From positions 1,878,429 through 1,942,428 of the forward strand of contig NZ_MSCN01000001.1 in the NCBI RefSeq assembly GCF_002954685.1: a stretch of 64,000 bases of DNA. Reading direction: 5' to 3'. The DNA is from Polaribacter porphyrae. Lineage in GTDB: Bacteria; Bacteroidota; Bacteroidia; Flavobacteriales; Flavobacteriaceae. The position numbers were made by a program, and so were the translations under genes. This document shows positions 18,273 through 26,943 of the stretch, piece by piece. The notes beneath the pieces were generated by a model. It was not told the DNA's origin, did no database searches, and saw nothing but the letters and a program-made list of their open reading frames with translations. How positions within the stretch are numbered: the first letter of the stretch is position 1; every line of letters begins with the position of its first letter.

Positions 18273-19577
18273 TTAAGAAGTGGCAATTTTTAGCATAGAT
18301 TCGTACAAACGTTTCCAGCCTTTCCAACGTAAATAATCGCTTAAACTTTCGTTATGAAAAAGGGTTATAAAAGTTCCGTTTACTGCTTTTACTTCATTTT
18401 TTAAATCTCTAATCTTACCTAAAGATTGTTTTGGAGTTAGCCCCATATAATCATTTAATGTAGTATCCATTAATGCAAAAGGATAAACTTTTAAAGGTGT
18501 TTGTATCTCATAATCAATATTATAAAAATAAAAAGGTGTGCAGGTGCTTGCTCTAAAACCTACATTACTTGCATAACCCATTGAATAATCTTCTTCTATT
18601 TCTAAATCGATTAAATGTTGGTAGGTTTCTGGTAAACTAAAACGCAAATAATGCTGTCTAGAATAAGAAACTGGCATATTCGTAATACCTTCTAAACGAT
18701 CTTTCTCTTTTTTCAACATTGATGGATCTTGCATTGAAAAATAAGAAGGATGTAAACCTACTCTAGCATAATCAACCATTTCTTTTATCAGCAACCTGTA
18801 TTTCTCTTTAGATGCAGAAACATTGGTGTCAAACGTAGTATAATCACCAATTAAAAAAAAGAAAATAGTTTTAACATTATACTCTTTTTTAAATCTTAAC
18901 AATTTTTGAAAAGTATCAAAAGGATCGCCTTTTAAATTTGTAATTACTGCTATTCTATTCCAAATATCAAAAACTCTAAACTTGAATAAATCATTAAAAA
19001 AACCACCAATACTTCTTATTAAGCTTTTATATTTATAAGCAAAAGCATTATCAATATCAATTGTCGAAATAAATTCATAGTTTCTATTTTTATACTCATA
19101 ATTTGGAAATCTCTTTTTTAGTATTTCTAAAAACTTATATGCCCAAATATCTACAACAGGCTTTTCTAAAAAGCCTTTTTTATATGACAAGCTTTGTTCA
19201 GCTGTGTATCGTCCATGAATATCTTTTACGTGAGGTAAATATTCTTCATAACGTGTAATTAAATAGAAACTAGCCGCAAAAATATCAAAAGGAATAGCAG
19301 ATTTTATATTAGTAGCAAAAAAACATGGAACATTATCCCACTTTTGTATATTAATCTCTAAATCATTTACACCTTGCTCGAATAACAATTCATGGCTTTT
19401 AATAAAAAATTCGTTACCCAATGCAGTTTTAGTATAGGATATTTTAGGGCCATTATGAGCAACAAACTCTTCAACTTTACTAGTAAAACCTACTGGTATT
19501 AATAAAATTCTAGTTAGAATATGCTTGAATATATAACGAATTCTTGGTGTTATTTTATGGGTGTAAATTAATATCAT
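18273..19577 (-). CDS. Polysaccharide deacetylase-family protein
   Basis: The 434-residue protein has an N-terminal domain common to flavobacterial members (GPKISYTKTALGNEFFI, FAASFYLITRYEEYLPH) and a C-terminal NodB-like deacetylase barrel with ISTIDIDNAFAYKYK (paired aspartates as in motif 1), RVGLHPSYFS (motif 2 histidine) and GYASNVGFRASTCTPFYFYN (motif 3 region). It lacks a signal peptide, so a role on a cytoplasmic or membrane-associated glycan precursor is possible. It is the first gene of a two-gene unit with the FemAB-like enzyme. A decayed radC end lies 40 bp upstream of its start. Confidence 0.82.
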   Translation of the reverse strand: MILIYTHKITPRIRYIFKHILTRILLIPVGFTSKVEEFVAHNGPKISYTKTALGNEFFIKSHELLFEQGVNDLEINIQKWDNVPCFFATNIKSAIPFDIFAASFYLITRYEEYLPHVKDIHGRYTAEQSLSYKKGFLEKPVVDIWAYKFLEILKKRFPNYEYKNRNYEFISTIDIDNAFAYKYKSLIRSIGGFFNDLFKFRVFDIWNRIAVITNLKGDPFDTFQKLLRFKKEYNVKTIFFFLIGDYTTFDTNVSASKEKYRLLIKEMVDYARVGLHPSYFSMQDPSMLKKEKDRLEGITNMPVSYSRQHYLRFSLPETYQHLIDLEIEEDYSMGYASNVGFRASTCTPFYFYNIDYEIQTPLKVYPFALMDTTLNDYMGLTPKQSLGKIRDLKNEVKAVNGTFITLFHNESLSDYLRWKGWKRLYESMLKIATS

Positions 19578-19617
19578 TAAAATGAATTACAATTTAAGAG
19601 ATTCCAATTTTGAACTA

Positions 19618-19705
19618 TTACAAAACCTCTTTATCAGCAAAGCTAAAGTACGATTTTTCAGTAATTATCAAGTGATCTAGTAGTTTAATATCTAATATAA
19701 CACCT
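19618..19705 (-). pseudogene. Decayed copy of the radC 3' end
   Basis: These 88 bp match the last 88 bp of the intact radC (28678-28765) with seven differences, all transitions. Read in the same frame they give LDIKLLDHLIITEKSYFSFAD, then KEVL and a stop, where intact radC has EGVL. Similarity stops sharply past about 19711 and just before 19618. Nothing else of radC is seen here. It marks the left edge of the 9-kb segment that ends at intact radC. Confidence 0.85.
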
Positions 19706-19711
19706 ATTTTT

Positions 19712-19980
19712 CAGATTACATTAAGAGAGTAAGTTTCTTAACAGGTATCTCTATTTTTAAAAAAAGATACTGATTTGTGTGATTCTATTATTTTAGAACT
19801 TCTATGACTTGAAAAATAATCTTTTATTTTTTTGAAGAGTCTAAATTTGCATACTTAAATTAAAATATCTAGAATTACAAATTCTAAAATGATTCAATCA
19901 AATTCTGAATCTTTAGCACTAATGATATTTAGAATATGATGTTGTTGTAGATTAAAATAACTAATTTTGAAAAAACACAT
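19712..19980. other. Intergenic region before the Crp/Fnr gene
   Basis: No gene is seen. It holds two short inverted repeats, AGAAT-TACAA-ATTCT (19871-19885) and GATTCA-N9-TGAATC (19891-19911), 70-110 bp before the Crp/Fnr start, which could be operator sites for that regulator; this is weak. Confidence 0.4.
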
Positions 19981-20562
19981 ATGATAATTCTTCAAGATTT
20001 TATAGAAAAAACAGGAGTTGAATTAAGCATTGATTGTAAAAAAGCACTTTCAAAATATTCAATTTTACATCTAAAAAAAGGCGAATATTTCCTAAAAGAA
20101 AGTCATTTATCTACCAAAATAGGTTTTATAATAAGTGGGTCTATCATTCATTATTATAATATTGAAGGAAAACAAGTTACAAGATGGGTTTCATTACATG
20201 GAAATTTTGTGACTGGATTTGTAAGTTTTGTAGAAAAAACACCGAGTTTAGAAAATCTCTTATGTATTAAAAATGTGGAAATGATTATATATAATAGAGA
20301 TTATTTTATGAATATCTTAATGAAATTTAGAGAGATTCAGTTAGCTTGGAGAAAAATACTAGAACTTAATGTAATTGGTTATGAAAATCGTGTATACCAA
20401 CTTCTAACAACTAATGCTGAAAAACGCTATTTGAATTTTCAAAAAACATACCCACAATTTGTATCTCAAGTTCCTCAAAAACACATCGCATCAATGTTAG
20501 GTATAGAGCCTAGACACCTTTCAAGAATTCGTAAAAAAATTTTAAAAAAAGAAATTAAATAG
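19981..20562 (+). CDS. Crp/Fnr-family transcriptional regulator
   Basis: The 193-residue protein has an N-terminal cyclic-nucleotide-binding-like beta-roll (LHLKKGEYFLKESHLSTKIGFIISGSI, WVSLHGNFVTGF) and a C-terminal winged-helix (VPQKHIASMLGIEPRHLSRIRKK). The typical cAMP-binding Arg-Ser pair and the Fnr cysteine cluster are not seen, so the signal is unknown, as in most Bacteroidota members. It lies 74 bp upstream of the first nitroreductase on the same strand and is the natural candidate for its control. Confidence 0.88.
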   Translation: MIILQDFIEKTGVELSIDCKKALSKYSILHLKKGEYFLKESHLSTKIGFIISGSIIHYYNIEGKQVTRWVSLHGNFVTGFVSFVEKTPSLENLLCIKNVEMIIYNRDYFMNILMKFREIQLAWRKILELNVIGYENRVYQLLTTNAEKRYLNFQKTYPQFVSQVPQKHIASMLGIEPRHLSRIRKKILKKEIK

Positions 20563-20636
20563 ACATTTGTCCTTTTTATACAACAACCAATACATCAATT
20601 TTGTAAGGTAATTATTTAACTCTCAAAATTAGAAAA

Positions 20637-21794
20637 ATGGATAGAAGGAAATTTATAGTTGGATCGGCTGCGTTAGTTACAATGACTACATTGTCTTGCT
20701 ATGGTTACAATAACTCAAAGAAAATAACAAAAGATAAAATAAAACGACCTAGCCCTAATAATTTTAAAGAGCCTATTTTTAAAGCTATTGCATATGGAGT
20801 TAGTGCATCAAATCCGCACAATACTCAAGCTTGGAAATTTAAAATTCTTAATGATAAAGAAATGCTTCTGTTTGTAGATTCAACAAGAATTTTACCTGAA
20901 ACCGATCCTTCAACTAGACAAATTCATATTGGTTGTGGTTGCTTTTTAGAAACTGCCTTAATTGGTATGACAAAAAAAGGTTACTCTTCCAAAATAGATT
21001 ATTTTCCTAGTGGAGAATATAATATTTTAGAAATAGGAGAACTACCAGTTGCAAAACTATCTTTAAAAAAAGATATTAAAACTATAAATTCTCCTTTAAA
21101 CAAAGTACTTCTTAATCGAAGAACTTCTCGATTAAAATTTTCTGATGAAGTTATCGATATTTCTACTTGGAATACTATCAGTAAATTAATAGGTAAAAAG
21201 CACAATAGTATACAATTAATTACAGATTTAGAAGCCTTAAATGTTATTAGACCTATTCTATCTGAAGGAATGAAAGTAGAAAGTTATACTTACAGAACTA
21301 ATGAGGAATCTCGAAAATGGTTTAGAGAAAATGATGAAAGAATAGCAAGCAAGAGAGATGGGATTAATCTAGAAGGAAATGGGATTAAAGGTATTAAAAA
21401 ATGGTTTGCAGAAAGAGAATTAAAAGGACTATCTTCTAAAGCATGGAATGACAAAAAAACATTAGATTTCACCTTAAAAAATCATAGTAAAAAAGTCAAT
21501 TCTTCTTCAAATATCATTATTATTATATCAACAACAAATACCATGATAGACTGGGTAAAAGCTGGACAAGACTATACTCGCCTTCAATTATCATGTTTAC
21601 TAAAAGGTTTTTTTATGCAACCATTAAGTCAAGTTTTACAAGAATTTGAAGAAATGAAATCTTTAAAATCTAGATTTGAAACTGAAATGAATGTAAAAGA
21701 AAACGAGAAAATACAGATGGTTTTAAGATGTGGAAAATCAAAAAAGCCTTTTTTAACTTATAGACGAGAAATAAAAGATATGATTACAGAATAA
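20637..21794 (+). CDS. Acg-family FMN-binding nitroreductase-like protein, copy 1
   Basis: The 385-residue protein starts with a Tat-like leader (DRRKFIVGSAALV, with a Cys at TLSC that could be a lipobox). The body has the nitroreductase-type FMN-binding motif SNPHNTQAWKF, TDPSTRQIHIGCGCFLE, RRTSRLKFSD and the C-terminal WVKAGQDYTRLQL and PLSQVLQEFEE. This is the pattern of the Acg/Rv2032 branch, a fused double nitroreductase domain that binds FMN. The reaction is not known for such exported flavobacterial forms. A paralogue of equal length lies at 24975-26132. Confidence in the superfamily is good; the substrate is unknown. Confidence 0.82.
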   Translation: MDRRKFIVGSAALVTMTTLSCYGYNNSKKITKDKIKRPSPNNFKEPIFKAIAYGVSASNPHNTQAWKFKILNDKEMLLFVDSTRILPETDPSTRQIHIGCGCFLETALIGMTKKGYSSKIDYFPSGEYNILEIGELPVAKLSLKKDIKTINSPLNKVLLNRRTSRLKFSDEVIDISTWNTISKLIGKKHNSIQLITDLEALNVIRPILSEGMKVESYTYRTNEESRKWFRENDERIASKRDGINLEGNGIKGIKKWFAERELKGLSSKAWNDKKTLDFTLKNHSKKVNSSSNIIIIISTTNTMIDWVKAGQDYTRLQLSCLLKGFFMQPLSQVLQEFEEMKSLKSRFETEMNVKENEKIQMVLRCGKSKKPFLTYRREIKDMITE

Positions 21795-21938
21795 TACTGC
21801 TAACCAATTTAAATTAAGTTATGTAATTTTTGTTAAATTAAAATCTAATAATTTTTAAAACCTGTCTTGTCTTTATTTTTAGTAAATAATTATGAGATAT
21901 TTAATAAAATTGAAAATGAATTAATTTACATTTATAGC

Positions 21939-21974
21939 AAAATAGACTAATACTAATTTTAGTCTATTTTTTTT
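21939..21974 (+). terminator. Hairpin with T-run just ahead of the AraC-type gene
   Basis: A perfect 12-bp stem (21939-21950 with 21959-21970), an 8-nt loop and a run of eight Ts. It lies 145 bp after the nitroreductase stop but ends only 13 bp before the next start, so it may be a terminator or an attenuator of the regulator gene. Confidence 0.75.
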
Positions 21975-21987
21975 GATATGTTAAATA

Positions 21988-23079
21988 ATGAGTGATACAA
22001 TATTAGGTTTAGCAATTATTGCAAGTATTTTTATGGGCTATTTTATAAGTGTAGCTTTGATAATTACGCCTTTTTATAAAAGTAAAGCCAATAATTATCT
22101 GTCATTATCACTGTTCTTAATAGCTAGTTTAATATTTATAGGGTTATTAGATAAAAACTATATTGTTTTCACTTTTGTAGATAATATAGTGTTAGATCTC
22201 TTATTAGCCCCCATAATATTCTCATATTTTCTAGTTCATATTAATCATCCATTGCTCAAAAGAAATATTTACAAATGGTTATATGGACCATTTATTATTT
22301 CAATATTGCTTGAAATTTCTATTTATTTTTCAGATTATTTACTAAACTTACATAAATCATTTTTTGAGTTAATAATGAATGTTAAGGATTTATCATCAAT
22401 AGCCTTTAATTTATTTTTAATTTTTTATGGAAGAAAATTAATATTGAATTCTAAAAATATTACTGAAAGTAAAAGACGTTGGTTATTAAAATTCAACTTT
22501 TTTATTATTTGTGTTTTTTTAAGTTTTATGTTGGCTTTTGTAGAGGAGTATATTTTCAATTCATCATATATTTTTATCATTTTATGGCTTCTAATTGGAT
22601 TCTTTTTTTGGTGGTTTTTGTATAATGGAATATTTAGATTGCAGGTAATTGTTCAGAAAGAAGAAATTCATGAATATTTAAACTCAAAAAAGACATTAAA
22701 AACTATAGAAAAAAAGAAAATAAGTAACACTACTAGCTCTAAAATTGTAAGTCAGCTTTATAAACTAATGGAAGAAGAAGAAATTTACAAAGACCCCCTT
22801 TTGAGTAGATTAGATTTAGCGAAAAAACTAGACACAAATGAGGGTTATTTATCTAAAATTGTGAATCAAGAAATTAATAAAAGTATTATTCAATTTGTAA
22901 ATGAATATAGAATTGAAGCTGCTAAAAGGCTATTACAAGATGCTGTTTTTAATAAATATTCTATAGAAGCAATTGGTATGGAAGCTGGTTTTAAATCTAA
23001 AAGTGCTTTTTACAGTTCGTTCAATAATAATGTAGAGATGTCTCCTGGTGCTTATAGAAAACTTCAAAAAACTTCCTAA
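21988..23079 (+). CDS. Membrane-anchored AraC-family regulator
   Basis: The 363-residue protein has about six or seven hydrophobic helices in residues 1-220 and a cytosolic AraC-type DNA-binding domain in about 255-360 (LSRLDLAKKLDTNEGYLSKIVNQE, IQFVNEYRIEAAKRLL, IEAIGMEAGFKSKSAFYSSFNNNVEMSPGAYR). This architecture is common in Flavobacteriia, where the membrane part probably senses an envelope or external signal. Its stop codon lies inside the first block of a two-block element that recurs upstream of the lipoprotein hydrolase gene, making this regulator the leading candidate to bind it. Confidence 0.9.
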   Translation: MSDTILGLAIIASIFMGYFISVALIITPFYKSKANNYLSLSLFLIASLIFIGLLDKNYIVFTFVDNIVLDLLLAPIIFSYFLVHINHPLLKRNIYKWLYGPFIISILLEISIYFSDYLLNLHKSFFELIMNVKDLSSIAFNLFLIFYGRKLILNSKNITESKRRWLLKFNFFIICVFLSFMLAFVEEYIFNSSYIFIILWLLIGFFFWWFLYNGIFRLQVIVQKEEIHEYLNSKKTLKTIEKKKISNTTSSKIVSQLYKLMEEEEIYKDPLLSRLDLAKKLDTNEGYLSKIVNQEINKSIIQFVNEYRIEAAKRLLQDAVFNKYSIEAIGMEAGFKSKSAFYSSFNNNVEMSPGAYRKLQKTS

Positions 23080-23155
23080 TTCGTTTAAACACCTCATTTC
23101 AGGACTTCTTAAACCCCAAAACCGCGTTTTTATTTTTATTTGGAACATACTTTTG
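23074..23155 (+). promoter_or_regulatory. Two-block regulatory element and promoter of the porin-like gene
   Basis: TCCTAATTCGT (23074-23084), 14 nt, TCAGGACTTCT (23099-23109), 38 nt, then the -7 box TACTTTTG (23148-23155). The same blocks, with the same 14-nt gap and 37 nt to an identical TACTTTTG, occur at 23856-23936. No TTG is seen at -33, which suits an activator-dependent promoter. Confidence 0.6.
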
Positions 23156-23175
23156 CCCAAATAAAAATAAACAAA

Positions 23176-23727
23176 ATGAAAAAATTAGTATTGACTGCTT
23201 TTGCAGTTTGTGGGTTATTAAGCACAAATGCCCAAGAAGTAAAATTTGGAATTAAAGGAGGATTAAACCTTTCTGAAATTAATTGGGTAAATTCCAAAAA
23301 TAAATTTCGAACAACGGATTTTAACGCTGGTTTTATGGCAGAAATATCTCTTTCTGAAAAGTTTTCCATTCAGCCTGAACTGTTGTTTTCTGGTCAAGGT
23401 GGTTCCTCTATTAATTTAAGTTATTTGAATCTTCCTGTTATGGGAAAATATTATGTAACAGAAAGTTTAAGTTTAGAAGCAGGTCCACAAATTGGATATT
23501 TACTTTCTGCAAAAACTGGAGGCAGAAATGTAAAAAGTTCATTTAATAAATTTGACTTTGGTGCTAATTTTGGTTTGGGTTACAAGCTAAATAATGGACT
23601 TAATTTTGGTGTAAGGTATAATTTAGGATTAACTAAAGTTAATAAAACAAGCACTGCTAGCGAGTTTTCTAATATGGACAATAGAAATCAAGTTTTTCAA
23701 GTTAGTATTGGTTATTTCTTTTTCTAA
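23176..23727 (+). CDS. Outer-membrane beta-barrel protein (PorT/OmpX-like)
   Basis: The 183-residue protein has a signal peptide (MKKLVLTAFAVCGLLSTNAQ) and the pattern EVKFGIKGGLNLSEINW, GFMAEISLSEKFSIQPELLFSGQG, YYVTESLSLEAGPQIGYLLSAK, FDFGANFGLGYKLNNGLNFGVRYNLGL, ending in VSIGYFFF. These are the strands of a small eight-stranded barrel of the PorT-like group common in Bacteroidota. The start ATG at 23176 is chosen because the signal peptide begins there and the TACTTTTG box lies 20 bp upstream. A strong terminator follows. Confidence 0.85.
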   Translation: MKKLVLTAFAVCGLLSTNAQEVKFGIKGGLNLSEINWVNSKNKFRTTDFNAGFMAEISLSEKFSIQPELLFSGQGGSSINLSYLNLPVMGKYYVTESLSLEAGPQIGYLLSAKTGGRNVKSSFNKFDFGANFGLGYKLNNGLNFGVRYNLGLTKVNKTSTASEFSNMDNRNQVFQVSIGYFFF

Positions 23728-23746
23728 AACCTATAATCTACAAAAC

Positions 23747-23778
23747 AAAACCCAAGTTTAACTCACTTGGGTTTTAAC
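23747..23778 (+). terminator. Rho-independent terminator
   Basis: A perfect 11-bp stem (AAAACCCAAGT, 23747-23757, with ACTTGGGTTTT, 23765-23775) around a 7-nt loop closes the porin-like gene. Confidence 0.85.
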
Positions 23779-23855
23779 AATTCAAACGAAACCTTTAACC
23801 AAAAGTATAATCTTTTCTCTAACTTGAAATAACAATTTAGTGTCTTTGCTAAAAG

Positions 23856-23936
23856 TCCTAATTCGTATAATTCTACTTTATCAGGACTTCTACAGTCTAA
23901 AAAAAACTTATTCATTTTAGGGTAAATATACTTTTG
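23856..23936 (+). promoter_or_regulatory. Second copy of the two-block element and promoter
   Basis: TCCTAATTCGT (23856-23866), 14 nt, TCAGGACTTCT (23881-23891), 37 nt, TACTTTTG (23929-23936). It lies 40 bp upstream of the lipoprotein hydrolase start and matches the element at 23074-23155 in order and spacing. Confidence 0.6.
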
Positions 23937-23976
23937 TAATCCAAAATAAGAAGTAAATAAAACAATATTTTCAAAA

Positions 23977-24867
23977 ATGAAAAATCAAAATTATTCAATG
24001 GTAAACTTAATTGTCATAATACTATTTACAATTACTACAATATCATGTTCTAAATCTGATGATATATGTTCAGAAACGAATCTTTGTCAAAATAAAATAT
24101 CACAAGAAATTAAAGACCTAATTTATTTTAAAGGAGAAGAAGATGCTCCAATAGTTTTTTTAAATGTACAAGGTGGTCCTAGTTTTACTTTAAGTACAAA
24201 CGAAGTAGATACCTTTTTTGGAGGGGCATTTAAAACAACTGGCATTTTAATGGCAAACGTAAAACAAACACAAATGTTAAATCCTAGTATTCTAGAGGGT
24301 AATGATATTTCTTTAAATAAAGCTATCGATTTTAATACAGAAAGTGTGGAAATACTTTATAAAGTTATTAAATATTTTAAAGATCAAGGAAGAACAGTTT
24401 ATGTTTTAGGAGTTTCTTATGGTGCGTTTATTACTCAAGATCTTATTGTAAAAAAAGGAATAACTGCAGCTGATAAATATCTAATTGTATCTGGCAGATT
24501 AGACATGAATGATGATATTTGGCAAGGATTATCAGAAGGAAAAGAAGGTGGATTTATAAATGGAACTACTACACAAATTGATAATATGCCTCATGCTAAT
24601 GTAGTAGAAAGAAATACGTTAAGATTACAAGCAGGTTTTGGAAAAAATAGATATACCCAACTTTTAAACCCTATTAATGATTTATCCAATCTAACATATG
24701 TTTATGGAACAATTGATGAAGCAGTTGGTAGTCTTACAAATGAAGAAGTTACTTTTTTAGAATCTAAAAACGCTAGCATAATTTCTGGTCCTTTTAATCA
24801 TACTGATACTTATAATCTTTTGATACTTCAGGCACTTAAAGATGCCTTTGGTATAGAAACAATCTAA
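23977..24867 (+). CDS. Alpha/beta-hydrolase-fold lipoprotein
   Basis: The 296-residue protein has a signal peptide and lipobox ISC (SCSKSDD). The mature part shows an alpha/beta hydrolase: an oxyanion-type NVQGGPSF, the nucleophile elbow GVSYGAF (GxSxG), a candidate acid in VYGTIDEAVG and a candidate histidine in GPFNHTDTY. It probably acts in the periplasm or on the outer membrane; the substrate is unknown. The upstream two-block element suggests shared control with the porin-like gene. Confidence 0.75.
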   Translation: MKNQNYSMVNLIVIILFTITTISCSKSDDICSETNLCQNKISQEIKDLIYFKGEEDAPIVFLNVQGGPSFTLSTNEVDTFFGGAFKTTGILMANVKQTQMLNPSILEGNDISLNKAIDFNTESVEILYKVIKYFKDQGRTVYVLGVSYGAFITQDLIVKKGITAADKYLIVSGRLDMNDDIWQGLSEGKEGGFINGTTTQIDNMPHANVVERNTLRLQAGFGKNRYTQLLNPINDLSNLTYVYGTIDEAVGSLTNEEVTFLESKNASIISGPFNHTDTYNLLILQALKDAFGIETI

Positions 24868-24974
24868 TCAACTAAACTTTGTTAAAATATTTCCTATTCA
24901 TTTTAGAATAGTAGAATTTATAAATTCAATATTAAGCGTATAATTTATCAATTGTTGTGCTGAAGTAAATAATT

Positions 24975-26132
24975 ATGAATAGAAGAAAATTTATAATCGG
25001 CTCTGGAGCTTTTGTTACAATGGTGAGTTTATCATCATACAGTTACATTGAATTAGGCAAAGACCTAAAAAGGGAAAAGATAAAAAGACCTAATCCTAAC
25101 AACTTCAAAGAACCAATACTCAAAGCTATTGCTTATGGTGTAAGTGCTTCTAACCCTCATAATACACAAGCTTGGAAATTTAAAATAGTAAATGAACTTG
25201 AACTATTGTTATTTATTGATGCAACAAGAATTTTACCAGAAACAGATCCAACCACGAGACAAATTCACATTGGTTGTGGTTGTTTTTTAGAAACTGCTTC
25301 AATAGGCATGACACAAGAAGGTTTTGCGTCAAAAATATATTATTTCCCTGAAGGTGATTATGAAAAAAAAGAACTAGGCACCTTACCTATAGCAAAATTA
25401 ATATTAAAGAAAAACATCAATGTTATTAGTTCTAATTTAAACACAGTTCTTTTACATAGAAAAACTTCTCGTTTACAATTTTCTGATGATGTTATTAGTA
25501 ATTCAACATGGAAAAATATACTCGAATTAATTGGCTATAAACATAACGAAATTCAATTATTTACTGACGTTCAATTTTTAAGCAAGATTAAACCAATTCT
25601 TTCTGAAGGTATGAAAATAGAAAGTTATTGCTACAGAACTAACGAAGAATCTCGAAAATGGTTTAGAGAAAATGACGATAGAATTGAAAGCAAAAGAGAT
25701 GGGATTAATTTACCTGGAAATGGGATTTTTGGGATTAAAAAGTGGTTTGCAGAAAAAAAACTAAAAGGTTTAGAATCCAAAGAATGGAATAATAAAAAAA
25801 CAATAAACTATACATTAAAAAGTCATGATAAGAAAGTAACATCTTCTACTAATATTATTACCATTAAATCCAAAACCAACACAATGTTAGATTGGGTAAA
25901 AGCAGGACAAGATTATACTCGTTTGCAACTAGCTTGTTTGGCTAATGATTTTTTTACACATCCATTAAGCCAAGTATTACAAGAATTTGAAGAAATGAAA
26001 ACTTTAAGAAAAAAATTCAAAAAATCAATGCAAGTAAAAGAGAATGAAAAAATACAAATGGTAGTAAGAGTAGGAAAATCTAAAGAGCCATATTTCAGTT
26101 ACAGAAGAAGAATAAATGATATGGTTATGTAA
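24975..26132 (+). CDS. Acg-family FMN-binding nitroreductase-like protein, copy 2
   Basis: The 385-residue protein is a close paralogue of the one at 20637-21794: well over half of the residues are the same by eye and there are few gaps. It keeps the Tat-like leader (NRRKFIIGSGAFV) but has Ser where copy 1 has the possible lipobox Cys (SLSSYS). It shares SNPHNTQAWKF, GCGCFLETASIGM and the C-terminal WVKAGQDYTRLQL. The paralogue pair, with different upstream regulators, suggests two conditions of use or two cell locations. The substrate is unknown. Confidence 0.82.
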   Translation: MNRRKFIIGSGAFVTMVSLSSYSYIELGKDLKREKIKRPNPNNFKEPILKAIAYGVSASNPHNTQAWKFKIVNELELLLFIDATRILPETDPTTRQIHIGCGCFLETASIGMTQEGFASKIYYFPEGDYEKKELGTLPIAKLILKKNINVISSNLNTVLLHRKTSRLQFSDDVISNSTWKNILELIGYKHNEIQLFTDVQFLSKIKPILSEGMKIESYCYRTNEESRKWFRENDDRIESKRDGINLPGNGIFGIKKWFAEKKLKGLESKEWNNKKTINYTLKSHDKKVTSSTNIITIKSKTNTMLDWVKAGQDYTRLQLACLANDFFTHPLSQVLQEFEEMKTLRKKFKKSMQVKENEKIQMVVRVGKSKEPYFSYRRRINDMVM

Positions 26133-26183
26133 ATAAATTAAAAATATTAAAAAAGTTACCCTTATAAAATTTAATCAAAGACA

Positions 26184-26894
26184 ATGAAAAAACAAATAAT
26201 ATTATTGACAATCGTGTTATTATCAATAACAACTACAAACGCACAAAAAGAAATAGAATCTTTAACCTACAAAGACACACAAGACTATTCATTCTTCAAA
26301 AAAGTTAAGAATAGAACACTAGTAAAAAAATACAGCACCATTAACGATAATATAATTAAAATCGGAGATACTGTTGTGTTAGGCAAACCTACATCAGAAG
26401 AATTAAATACTAGAACATATTCTTTAGGTTATGGAAAAAAAATAAGAGGTGGCTTATCAGATTCTAGAACTACAAGCAAAAAAGCTTATGAATTTATTCA
26501 AATGGGAAGACCAGCTGGTTTTGGAAATATTATGACTTCTTTAGCAGGAGAAGCTCAAATAAAAGCTAGTATTGATTTAAAAAACACAAAAACCGTTGTA
26601 AAAGAAATAAGAGCTTTTCATAGAGGTAGTAAAAGGAAACCTTTGTATATAGTTGTTGTTTTAGGCGAAATTAATGGCAGAGCGTTTGGACTAAATAAAT
26701 ATTTAAGTGTTATGGATGCTGAACTAGCAATTGAAACAGGAGAACTTTTATTAAAAAACAGAAAGATTACCAGATATGAAGCTATTTTAAAATTGAAAGA
26801 AGCAAAAGAATTAATGGAAATAGAGATGATGACAAAAAAGGAATTTGATGAATTAAAAAAGAAGCTTCGTCCAATAATACTAAAAAAGGGATAG
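26184..26894 (+). CDS. Secreted protein with a SHOCT-like C-terminus
   Basis: The 236-residue protein has a signal peptide (to about residue 20, NAQ). The central part (IKIGDTVVLGKPTSEELN, AFHRGSKRKPLYIVVVLGEINGRAFG) is not a domain I recognise. The last 35 residues (EAILKLKEAKELMEIEMMTKKEFDELKKKL) match the pattern of SHOCT, a short helical hairpin found at protein ends and thought to aid oligomerisation. It lies 51 bp after copy 2 of the nitroreductase and may be co-transcribed. Confidence 0.65.
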   Translation: MKKQIILLTIVLLSITTTNAQKEIESLTYKDTQDYSFFKKVKNRTLVKKYSTINDNIIKIGDTVVLGKPTSEELNTRTYSLGYGKKIRGGLSDSRTTSKKAYEFIQMGRPAGFGNIMTSLAGEAQIKASIDLKNTKTVVKEIRAFHRGSKRKPLYIVVVLGEINGRAFGLNKYLSVMDAELAIETGELLLKNRKITRYEAILKLKEAKELMEIEMMTKKEFDELKKKLRPIILKKG

Positions 26895-26943
26895 TTTTTT
26901 CATTTTTTTAAAATAATAGCAAACAAAATAAATATAACGTTAA

